Of a stretch of DNA of 64,000 nucleotides, positions 17,649-24,523 are shown piece by piece (the stretch's first letter is position 1; the number at the start of each line of letters is the position of its first letter). Location of the stretch: contig CAYJFZ010000004.1 in NCBI GenBank assembly GCA_964369975.1, positions 1-64,000 of the forward strand. Reading direction: 5' to 3'. Under the pieces are notes generated by a model that saw only the letters and a program-made list of their open reading frames with translations, did not search any database and was not told where the DNA came from. The position numbers and the translations under genes are program-made. Source of the stretch: RGIG3102 sp964369975 (GTDB taxonomy: Bacteria; Bacillota; Clostridia; Oscillospirales; Ruminococcaceae).

Positions 17649-17683
17649 AAAAGACACTATCTAATTGATAGTGTCTTTTAAAT
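17649..17683. terminator. bidirectional terminator between arsR-type and EAL genes
   Basis: The stem aaaaagacactatc / gatagtgtctttt serves the convergent genes at 17309-17623 and 17684-18943. Confidence 0.88.
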
Positions 17684-18943
17684 TTATGTGTTTTGTGTTA
17701 TTTCTTTTGGTAAATTTTCTATTGCATCAGGCTTTGAGAATAAGTATCCTTGTGAATAGGGAACATCGTATTCCAAAAGCACTTTTTGTATATCTTCATT
17801 TTCTACAAACTCTGCTATAATTTCAGCTCCTATTAAGTCTGCCATAAAGCAGATAGAGTGCAGGATAATTAAGTTATCTTTTTTTGTTGCTATATCTTTG
17901 ATTATTCCGCCATCTATTTTTATGTATTCTGGCGACATGGCTATAACCGCTGTGTAAGTAGAAAAGCCACTGCCAAAGTCATCTATTGATATTTTACAGC
18001 CTAAGTTTCTCATAGTTTTTACAAAAGAAAGCATGTCTAAGTCAGTTGTATAATTTTCAGTTTCTACAAATTCTATAACCACTTTTTGAGCTTGTTTATA
18101 ATTTGCTATTCTATTTATTATCCACTCTCTAAACGACTTGCTTTGAATATCTGATAAAGAAATATTAAGCGATAAATTTTCATCCCTATTTTCAAAATCA
18201 TTCAAGGCTTTTTCAATTAATAGTATACTTAATCTATTATATAAATTAAATTTATGCGCTATATCTAAAAACATCCCCGGAGGATAAATTTTACCATCTA
18301 CATCTTTAAAACGCATAAGCGCCTCGTATTTGTCTATTTTACCTGTGAGATTGTTTCTTATGCCTTGATAAAAAGGAATAATTCCATCATTATCAATAGC
18401 CCAGTGAAGTTTATTAACGATTTTTGCCTCGTTTTCAATCTCGTGTTGATAGGATAATTCTTCTTCAGCTATAAAAAAAGTATCTTGTGAATCCCTATTA
18501 ACATAAAGACAGGAAAGCGCTCTTTCGATTAAAAAATCACCCTTTAGTACTACGGCAAACCTTGTAATACCTACTAAAGAAGTACTTTGTGAAGACGCTA
18601 CTTCAAAGCCTTCGTGAAAGGCTGTGCTTATTTTTAAAAATTCATCTGTGGATAAATTATCATTTGCAGCTAAAATAAAAGTTTTGTAATTATAAGAGTA
18701 AATATGAATATTGTCTTTTAGTTCCCACTCTATTAATGCCTTATTAATTTCATCCAAAGTTTCTTTGCAAGCTGCAAAGTAATCGGCTTCTCTATTTGAG
18801 GCTATAACTAAGTCTGCATTTACTACCTCTGTCATACATATTTTATTTATCGCTAAGTCTTTTAAATCCATTCTAAATTTATGCTCGTTAGGTATATCAA
18901 AATGTGGATTAATTAGTTGCTCAGGCGTTAAGTTCATCGACAT
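17684..18943 (-). CDS. EAL-domain cyclic di-GMP phosphodiesterase
   Basis: 419 aa. Residues ~175-410 form an EAL domain with its catalytic set visible: KYEALMRF (signature Glu), LNISLSD (Asn), VIEFVETE (Glu), SIDDFGSG (Asp-Asp), EYIKIDG (Lys), IIAEFVEN (Glu), SQGYLFSKP (Gln). It should be an active phosphodiesterase. The N-terminal ~170 residues resemble a degenerate GGDEF fold without a GGDEF motif, perhaps a nucleotide-sensing domain. No membrane segments. GGAG lies upstream of the ATG. Together with the HD-GYP protein it suggests cyclic di-GMP signalling. Confidence 0.9.
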   Translation of the reverse strand: MSMNLTPEQLINPHFDIPNEHKFRMDLKDLAINKICMTEVVNADLVIASNREADYFAACKETLDEINKALIEWELKDNIHIYSYNYKTFILAANDNLSTDEFLKISTAFHEGFEVASSQSTSLVGITRFAVVLKGDFLIERALSCLYVNRDSQDTFFIAEEELSYQHEIENEAKIVNKLHWAIDNDGIIPFYQGIRNNLTGKIDKYEALMRFKDVDGKIYPPGMFLDIAHKFNLYNRLSILLIEKALNDFENRDENLSLNISLSDIQSKSFREWIINRIANYKQAQKVVIEFVETENYTTDLDMLSFVKTMRNLGCKISIDDFGSGFSTYTAVIAMSPEYIKIDGGIIKDIATKKDNLIILHSICFMADLIGAEIIAEFVENEDIQKVLLEYDVPYSQGYLFSKPDAIENLPKEITQNT

Positions 18944-19120
18944 AAAAAGTAATTCTCCTTTTTATATATTAGGTTGATTTTTAAATATATTAATACTTTC
19001 TTATTATACAAAAAAAGACCATATTTTGCAACAATAACACATTTTTATCTACATTCTTACTATTTTTGTCCATAAAATAGTTTAAGGTTTTGTTATACTT
19101 AACTAATTTTTAAATTGTAA

Positions 19121-19158
19121 AATAAAAAAATATCTCTCATATTTATTGAGAGATATTT
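19121..19158 (-). terminator. terminator of the GNAT gene
   Basis: The stem aaatatctctca / tgagagatattt is followed on the minus strand by a long T run, just beyond the stop of the gene at 19167. Confidence 0.8.
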
Positions 19159-19166
19159 ATAAATAT

Positions 19167-19754
19167 TTAGTTTAATTTAAGTATATAATTTGTCATTATC
19201 GTGTTAGGAATTGTAGTTTTACTTATCAAGCTATAACCTCTTTTTTCATATAATGAGGCGAGTTGTTTTGAGCTTGTATTTAAAAAACAAGGGTACTTTG
19301 TTCTTTTAGTGATGTTCGCCCCATACAATAACAGCGAGCTTGCATATCCTTTTAGTCGGCTATCTTTATCAACGCAGATAAAAGACAGTAGCCAGTATGC
19401 TCCATTAACAAATTCACTTAATACATCTTTTTGAAAGTTTGTATATGTGATAAGGCGATTTTTTTCTTCTTTTGTTAAATACAAGGATAAAACAGTATCA
19501 TCAAAAGCCTTAAATAAGTCATCTTGCACATTTGGCTTGTCCCAAATTGCCACAGCCTTTAAATCATCTGTAACAAAAACTTTGCCTGTTCTCACCCCTT
19601 GCTTTAACATGCTTTTCATGTAAAGCTCTAAAAAGCCTTTTCTTCTTTTGTCATCTTTTGCTATGTAAGTAAAGATTTCAGCATCAAAAAATGAGTCTAC
19701 CATTAATTTCGTTATGATGTCTATATCTTTACTTTGAATAGGGCGGATAATCAT
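19167..19754 (-). CDS. GNAT-family acetyltransferase
   Basis: About 195 aa. The N-terminal IIRPIQSKDIDIITKLM is typical of GNAT. The core strand-4 and acetyl-CoA region reads WLLSFICVDKDSRLKGYASSLL, with an R-x-K-G-Y-A variant of the Q/R-x-x-G-x-G/A pyrophosphate loop. PCFLNTSSKQLASLYEKRGYSL gives the closing strands. Start: the ATG of MIIRPI has AAGGAAG nine nt upstream; a GTG nine nt earlier is too close to it. Monocistronic with its own terminator. Acceptor unknown. Confidence 0.82.
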   Translation of the reverse strand: MIIRPIQSKDIDIITKLMVDSFFDAEIFTYIAKDDKRRKGFLELYMKSMLKQGVRTGKVFVTDDLKAVAIWDKPNVQDDLFKAFDDTVLSLYLTKEEKNRLITYTNFQKDVLSEFVNGAYWLLSFICVDKDSRLKGYASSLLLYGANITKRTKYPCFLNTSSKQLASLYEKRGYSLISKTTIPNTIMTNYILKLN

Positions 19755-19926
19755 TTGTTTCACTTCCTTGTCTTTTAATTTTTGTGTATTTCTTTATTAA
19801 AATAAGTTAAAACTAAAACTATTTTAATAAATAATAATTTTTGCATTTAATTTTATATATTTTTATTATATCATAAGTATTCCCTTGTATCAATACATAG
19901 ATTTTTCTGTAATAAAATAGAAATTT

Positions 19927-20400
19927 TTATAGTTCTTTGTGGTAAAAAAGCGGGGTATCATTTGTAAAATCAATTATCCCATAACAGCTAAATGGATTTG
20001 ATGAGGGGATAATACTGCCAGGACAAAACATATAAAGCCCATCGTAATACTCATAATACTGCATATGAGTATGGCCATAAAGGGCTATATCATAGCCTTC
20101 TCTTATACACTCTTTTCTTAAAGGCAATAAACTCATTTTCACAAAGTAGCCATCGCCGTGACAAGCGAACACCTTATGGTTTTTAATGTGTAAAAGCAGG
20201 GTTTTTGGTATTTCTTTATTATGGTCGATGTTGCCCGCTACAAACTGAATATTTAAGTCTTGTCTTTGGGCTTTAAGTACCATAACATCATTTATCCCAT
20301 CGCCTAAAAAAATTATATTTTTAATATCGCTTTCTTTTTCAACTATTCTTTTAAGATAATTTATATGCCCGTGAGTATCGCTTAAAATTAAGTACTTCAC
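19927..20400 (-). CDS. YfcE/MJ0936-type metallophosphoesterase
   Basis: 157 aa. Calcineurin-like dimetal motifs are all present: LSDTHGH (about 6-12), FLGDGIND, AGNIDHN, CHGDGY and GHTHMQYY. Family members hydrolyse phosphodiesters or small phosphate esters; the true substrate is unsettled. The start codon is GTG with GAGAGGGG upstream, 3 bp after the rsmI stop, so the two are translationally linked. Last gene of a trmN6-like/rsmI/yfcE run. Confidence 0.88.
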   Translation of the reverse strand: MKYLILSDTHGHINYLKRIVEKESDIKNIIFLGDGINDVMVLKAQRQDLNIQFVAGNIDHNKEIPKTLLLHIKNHKVFACHGDGYFVKMSLLPLRKECIREGYDIALYGHTHMQYYEYYDGLYMFCPGSIIPSSNPFSCYGIIDFTNDTPLFYHKEL

Positions 20401-20403
20401 TTT

Positions 20404-21258
20404 TTAGCCCCTCTCATCCTTTATTTGCGTTGCCATTTTATAAACTTCACTTTTTGAAAATTTTGTATTTTCACAAACTATTTTCGCAGCTTTTGAAAGT
20501 GGTATTTTATCGTTTATAGACAGTTTATAACAGTCTAAAGCTAATTCATCTAAAGGTTTTCCTTCTTGCTTTTCTTTTTCTTTTGCCCCTTCTAAAACTA
20601 AGACAAACTCGCCGAGTATCTTAGGCTTTTGGCTGTAGTAGTCTAAGGCTTCTTTTAAAGTAAAAATAACTACTTCTTCATTTAGTTTTGTTATTTCTCT
20701 TGCTATTGTAAGCTTTCTTTCTTCTCCAAAATACTTATTAAAGTCTTTTAGTGTGTTTAGCAGTTTATGTGGCGCTTCGTAAAAAATCATTGTCCTTGTT
20801 TCGTTTTCTAAGGATTGTAAATGTTCTTTTCTTTTATTTTTTGCAGTTGAAACAAAGCCTTCAAAACAAAATCTTTTTGTGCTTTGTCCACTCACACTTA
20901 AAGCTGCAATAGCAGCACTCGCACCGGGGATAGGGATTACTCTTATTCCTTTTTCATGGGCCTGCATAACTAAAATTTCGCCCGGATCACTTATACAGGG
21001 AGTGCCTGCATCGCTACAAACAGCGCAGTTTTCCCCTTTTAATATCCTATTGATTATATACTCGCCCTTTTCTTTTAAATTATGCTCGTGGTAGCTTATC
21101 ATAGGCTTTTTAATAGCTAAATGATTTAATAATTTAACGCTCACCCTCGTATCTTCAGCAGCTATAAAATCAACAAACTCAAAGGTTTCTTTCATCCTAT
21201 TTGTTATATCGCTTAAATTGCCTATCGGCGTTGCAACAACATATAAAGCGCCTATCAT
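20404..21258 (-). CDS. rsmI: 16S rRNA (cytidine1402-2'-O)-methyltransferase RsmI
   Basis: 284-aa tetrapyrrole-methylase-fold SAM enzyme that 2'-O-methylates C1402 in the ribosomal decoding centre. Diagnostic segments are LYVVATPIGNLSDIT (residues 5-19), AAEDTRVS, CSDAGTPCISDPG, VIPIPGASA and FEGFVS. Length is typical. GGAG precedes the ATG. A neighbour of the TrmN6-like methyltransferase, which gives a small RNA-modification cluster. Confidence 0.95.
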   Translation of the reverse strand: MIGALYVVATPIGNLSDITNRMKETFEFVDFIAAEDTRVSVKLLNHLAIKKPMISYHEHNLKEKGEYIINRILKGENCAVCSDAGTPCISDPGEILVMQAHEKGIRVIPIPGASAAIAALSVSGQSTKRFCFEGFVSTAKNKRKEHLQSLENETRTMIFYEAPHKLLNTLKDFNKYFGEERKLTIAREITKLNEEVVIFTLKEALDYYSQKPKILGEFVLVLEGAKEKEKQEGKPLDELALDCYKLSINDKIPLSKAAKIVCENTKFSKSEVYKMATQIKDERG

Positions 21259-21301
21259 ATTTTTCTCCTTTTTATATATAATGCTATTTTAAATTTTTTT
21301 A

Positions 21302-22003
21302 TTATACTTTTTTATATATTTCAAGCACTTCCTGTGTGAAGCTGCCATCATCATTTTCCATAATTAAATCAGGCAGTATTTTAACGCCCTCGCCTGCATT
21401 TTTCATCGCCTCAACTAAGACAAGCCAAGGAAGTGGGCTATTTTTTTTATGCCTTACAAACTGTATTCTTTTAGGCTCTAATCTTTGCTTTTTAAATTCA
21501 AAAATTACTTTTGCAAGATTTTCAGGTCTTTGGCAAATACATAGTTTTCCGCCATCTTTTAATAAGCGAAAGGCTTGTTTTGCAAGGATTTCTTCATTTA
21601 AAGTTATCTGGTGGCGAAATGTGGCTTTTTGCTTATTATCGCTATGTTTTCCGCTTGTAAAATAAGGCGGGTTACAGCTAATTAAATCAAAAAGAATATC
21701 GCTTTTATAGTCTTTAATATCCCCGTTATGGCTTAGTAAATTATCAAAATTATTCAGCTTAATAGCCTCATCTAAAAGCTCGCTACCTTCCTTTGAAATT
21801 TCAAGGCCTATGGCTAAGGCTTTATGGCCTAAGTCCTTCCATCTTAAAGGAATTATTCCACAGCCACTGCCCACATCAAGGGCAACTTGTCCATATTTTA
21901 ATTGGCAAAAATGACTTAGTAAAAAAGCATCTGTGCCAAAGCGATGAGTGTCATTTACTAAGACTATTGTATTATTTTTTAAGTATTCTTTTTTATATTG
22001 CAT
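21302..22003 (-). CDS. TrmN6/YabB-type tRNA adenine-N6 methyltransferase
   Basis: About 233 aa. The SAM loop ALDVGSGCGIIPL and catalytic NPPY (SCNPPYFTSG) identify an N6-adenine RNA methyltransferase of the YabB/TrmNF family, which in E. coli makes m6A37 of tRNA-Val. THRFGTDAFLLSHF at the N terminus is family-typical. Start: I take the ATG giving MQYKKEY with AAAGGA close upstream. A TTG seven codons earlier is possible but lies next to a terminator-like hairpin. The partner rsmI follows in the same direction, as in many Firmicutes. Confidence 0.85.
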   Translation of the reverse strand: MQYKKEYLKNNTIVLVNDTHRFGTDAFLLSHFCQLKYGQVALDVGSGCGIIPLRWKDLGHKALAIGLEISKEGSELLDEAIKLNNFDNLLSHNGDIKDYKSDILFDLISCNPPYFTSGKHSDNKQKATFRHQITLNEEILAKQAFRLLKDGGKLCICQRPENLAKVIFEFKKQRLEPKRIQFVRHKKNSPLPWLVLVEAMKNAGEGVKILPDLIMENDDGSFTQEVLEIYKKV

Positions 22004-22019
22004 ATCTTCCTTTAAACAA

Positions 22020-22062
22020 AACAAAACCTTTAAAATTAATTTTAGAAAATTTAAAGGTTTTG
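22020..22062 (-). terminator. terminator-like hairpin after the rpe-rnf-like operon
   Basis: The inverted repeat acaaaacctttaaaat / aaatttaaaggttttgt has a ~10-nt loop and lies between the glycosidase-like gene and the TrmN6-like gene. Confidence 0.65.
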
Positions 22063-22076
22063 TTATGAATTGTATA

Positions 22077-23201
22077 TTATTTTATAAAGTAATTGTCTAT
22101 ATTTTCTATTATATAGCCTTGGGCTATATCGTTTATTAATATGCCTGTTGAAGTTAGGTTATACCGCTCTTTTAAATCAGCTATATATACTAAATCTTCT
22201 TGTAAAGCAAGGCTTTCGATACTCGCTTTAAAGATTATATTACCACTTAGCATCTCTAAAGGATTTTGAGTGTAGTGGGCATAATCGCCTAATTTAAAAC
22301 TTTGATAATCTATAATAAAACTTAAATTTGTATTGTTTACATTTGCAGTTTGCTGTAATTCTTTTGCAAAACTTTGCATCTGCGTTTTTAATTCATCATC
22401 ACTTACAAAGAAATTCATCTGATCTAAAACACCGTATTGAGGAATTTGATAATCTGCTATTATTATATCACTAACGCCAAAATCTATAACCTCATTAACT
22501 AAGTCTTTGATATAATTTTGTCCTTCCTCGTTTGAGGGATTTATCCAGCCTTTACCTCCGGCAGTTAGGGCATTATCAAGCCATCTTGCATCTGTATCCC
22601 CATAGAAAATTGCCGATGGTCTATTATTAATTGAGTATAAATCATCTTTAAAAGCTGAGATTATCGCTGTAAATTCAATATCGTTTTCATTTAGCATTGC
22701 TATCGCATTTTCAATATCAATAATAGTTACACTTTGAGCTAATTTTGCAAATTCATTTTCACTTTCATAATTTACATTTCCGTTTTCATCTTTTAGATAA
22801 ACTGCACAATGTGTTACATTTTTTTGCTTTAGTGTGTCAATTAAATTTAGTATAGTTTCCTCAGTTTGAAAATCATATACACTCGCTGTGTAATACACCT
22901 TATCTTGCACAAGTAGCGGGGCAGGGGTTGTATCTATTTGTAACTCCTCGCTATTTACTGCACTATCGCTTATAGGTGGCACTGTCGGCGTTGGTATAAC
23001 ATCATTATTGCTATCATTTAAAAACGAGGTAACATAAGGCAGGACAATAAAATATGCAAAACTTGTAAGCGAAACCAAAAGAGCCATTACTAACATAACA
23101 GCAACTGCCTTTTGTAAAAACGCTTTCCTTGCATAACTTTTTGAAGATTTCATTGAATCTTTATATCGTTTTATCTTTATAGGTTTTTGTTTTTTAGCCA
23201 T
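22077..23201 (-). CDS. secreted/membrane-anchored putative glycoside hydrolase-like protein (DUF4015-type)
   Basis: 374 aa. A basic cytoplasmic N terminus (residues 1-28) is followed by one TM helix (about 31-58) and a Pro/Thr-rich linker (PTPTVPPISDS). The remaining ~270 residues have a TIM-barrel look: repeated beta-alpha units such as KVYYTASVYDF, VTHCAVYLKDENG, IEFTAIISAF, WINPSNEEGQNYIKDLVNEVIDFGVSDIIIADY and LSFIIDYQSF. The INPSNEEGQNYI...GVSDIIIADY stretch is typical of the putative glycosyl-hydrolase family DUF4015. The expected carboxylates are not certain by eye. Last gene of the rpe/rnf-like operon, 28 bp after the RnfA-like gene, so it may process an envelope polymer. Confidence 0.65.
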   Translation of the reverse strand: MAKKQKPIKIKRYKDSMKSSKSYARKAFLQKAVAVMLVMALLVSLTSFAYFIVLPYVTSFLNDSNNDVIPTPTVPPISDSAVNSEELQIDTTPAPLLVQDKVYYTASVYDFQTEETILNLIDTLKQKNVTHCAVYLKDENGNVNYESENEFAKLAQSVTIIDIENAIAMLNENDIEFTAIISAFKDDLYSINNRPSAIFYGDTDARWLDNALTAGGKGWINPSNEEGQNYIKDLVNEVIDFGVSDIIIADYQIPQYGVLDQMNFFVSDDELKTQMQSFAKELQQTANVNNTNLSFIIDYQSFKLGDYAHYTQNPLEMLSGNIIFKASIESLALQEDLVYIADLKERYNLTSTGILINDIAQGYIIENIDNYFIK

Positions 23202-23228
23202 AGTTAAAACTCCCTAAATTTATTATTT

Positions 23229-23849
23229 TTATACTACCATTGCAAAGCTGTTACCCGCTATTCCATATAAGGCAAGAGCTATTATTGAGATGTAAATGAG
23301 TTCTATAGGAAGACCTCTAAAAAATAAAGGTATATCTTCATTTTTAATTTTTTCTCGCATTTCGTTGATTATTATTAAGGCTAAGAAATAGCCTATACTA
23401 CTGCCTAAACCAAAGCCTAAGGCTTGAGATAAGTTTAGCGATTGTATGTTTATTAATAAAATTGTTCCCACAATTGCACTATTGATACTTGCACTTGTTA
23501 TTGAGTGAATAATATTTGCAAAAACTTGCTTTTTAACAACTGCACTTAATAAGAAAACTGTTGATATATAGCTAATAGCACAGCTTACAACTATCAATAC
23601 AGGAGTTATAAATATTCTATAACTTACAAAGTCTGAGTTATCAATTATAGGTAAAATCAAATACACTAAGAAAATTGACATCGTTTGAAAAAAGAACAGA
23701 GCAGTACAGAAATAAACTGTATACTTTCTTGGATCTTTTATCATTCTAAGGCCTTCACTTACGCCAAGACCTCTTACAAAAATTGCATTTTGAGCAGTTA
23801 TCGCTAAAAAGGAATATAAAAAGAAATCAACAATAGTTTTTATAATCAT
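23229..23849 (-). CDS. RnfA-like integral membrane protein lacking the iron-sulfur cysteines
   Basis: 206 aa, six predicted TM helices, colinear with RnfA/NqrE. The amphipathic loop after TM1 reads QNAIFVRGLGVSEGL where RnfA has NNFVLVKFLGLCPFMG. The second half has ITSASINSAIVGTILL where RnfA has ITTNCAVLGVALL. The C-terminal PLFFRGLPIELI matches PAPFRGNAIALI. The two cysteines that ligate the intramembrane iron centre are therefore Ser31 and Ser124. GGAG overlaps the end of the RnfE-like gene, 5 bp away. It probably pairs with the RnfE-like protein in an inverted-repeat dimer but cannot hold the usual cluster. A true electron-transfer role is doubtful. Confidence 0.85.
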   Translation of the reverse strand: MIIKTIVDFFLYSFLAITAQNAIFVRGLGVSEGLRMIKDPRKYTVYFCTALFFFQTMSIFLVYLILPIIDNSDFVSYRIFITPVLIVVSCAISYISTVFLLSAVVKKQVFANIIHSITSASINSAIVGTILLINIQSLNLSQALGFGLGSSIGYFLALIIINEMREKIKNEDIPLFFRGLPIELIYISIIALALYGIAGNSFAMVV

Positions 23850-23854
23850 TTACT

Positions 23855-24499
23855 TTACTCCATTTCTTCTAAAATTTCTTTTTTATGAGCTTGTACTCTA
23901 CTTGCCCAAATAGCACTTATTATACCTACGATTAAAAATCCCCCAAAACTTTCTTTTGCCATAGGTAAAAGAGTTATATCCAATATTTTTATTGAAAAAA
24001 TTGTTCCCATAGATAAAAACTCTCTTAAAATTCCCGTTAGCATACACGCTAAAACAAAGCCTTGTGTATTGCGAACCCCATTGATTATAGAAAATAAAAA
24101 ACTTTCTTTACGAGTTTTTTCAAAGTTTTTAACTACTAATGGGTCTACTATCAGTATAGGCAAATAAACGCCTAAGGATAGGATTTGCGAGCCAAAAACT
24201 ATAAACAACGCATAGTACACAGCCCCGAAAATCACTGCTGATACTAAGGGATAAAAAAATGTTTTAAAAGATATGCTCATCCTTTTGGTTATTAAAGAGG
24301 TTACTACCCTTGTGGGAGTTAGCAATAAAATAACTGCTATTGATAATATAAGACTATTCATCGCAGAAGATGCCCCTACCACGATAGGCGCAAGGGCAAG
24401 GCCTTTAACAAATACAGGATTTGTAAGTGTTGCCTTTCTTCTTCTTGTATAATCTTCCCAATCATTTCTTGCAAGGGCTATTTTTGTTTGTTTATTCAT
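23855..24499 (-). CDS. RnfE-like integral membrane protein lacking the iron-sulfur cysteines
   Basis: 214 aa, six predicted TM helices. It aligns with RnfE/NqrD: [24 protein letters not shown] against [36 protein letters not shown] against SLGIFIPLIVTNCIVV, and [11 protein letters not shown] against LREIIGNGTLF. The two conserved cysteines are Ala37 and Pro120, so together with the RnfA-like partner all four cluster ligands are gone. The ribosome site is weak (AAGG). It lies 24 bp after the RnfD-like gene. Identity by fold is firm; function is open. Confidence 0.85.
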   Translation of the reverse strand: [214 protein letters not shown]

Positions 24500-24523
24500 T
24501 TATTTTTCTGCCTTACTCATATA

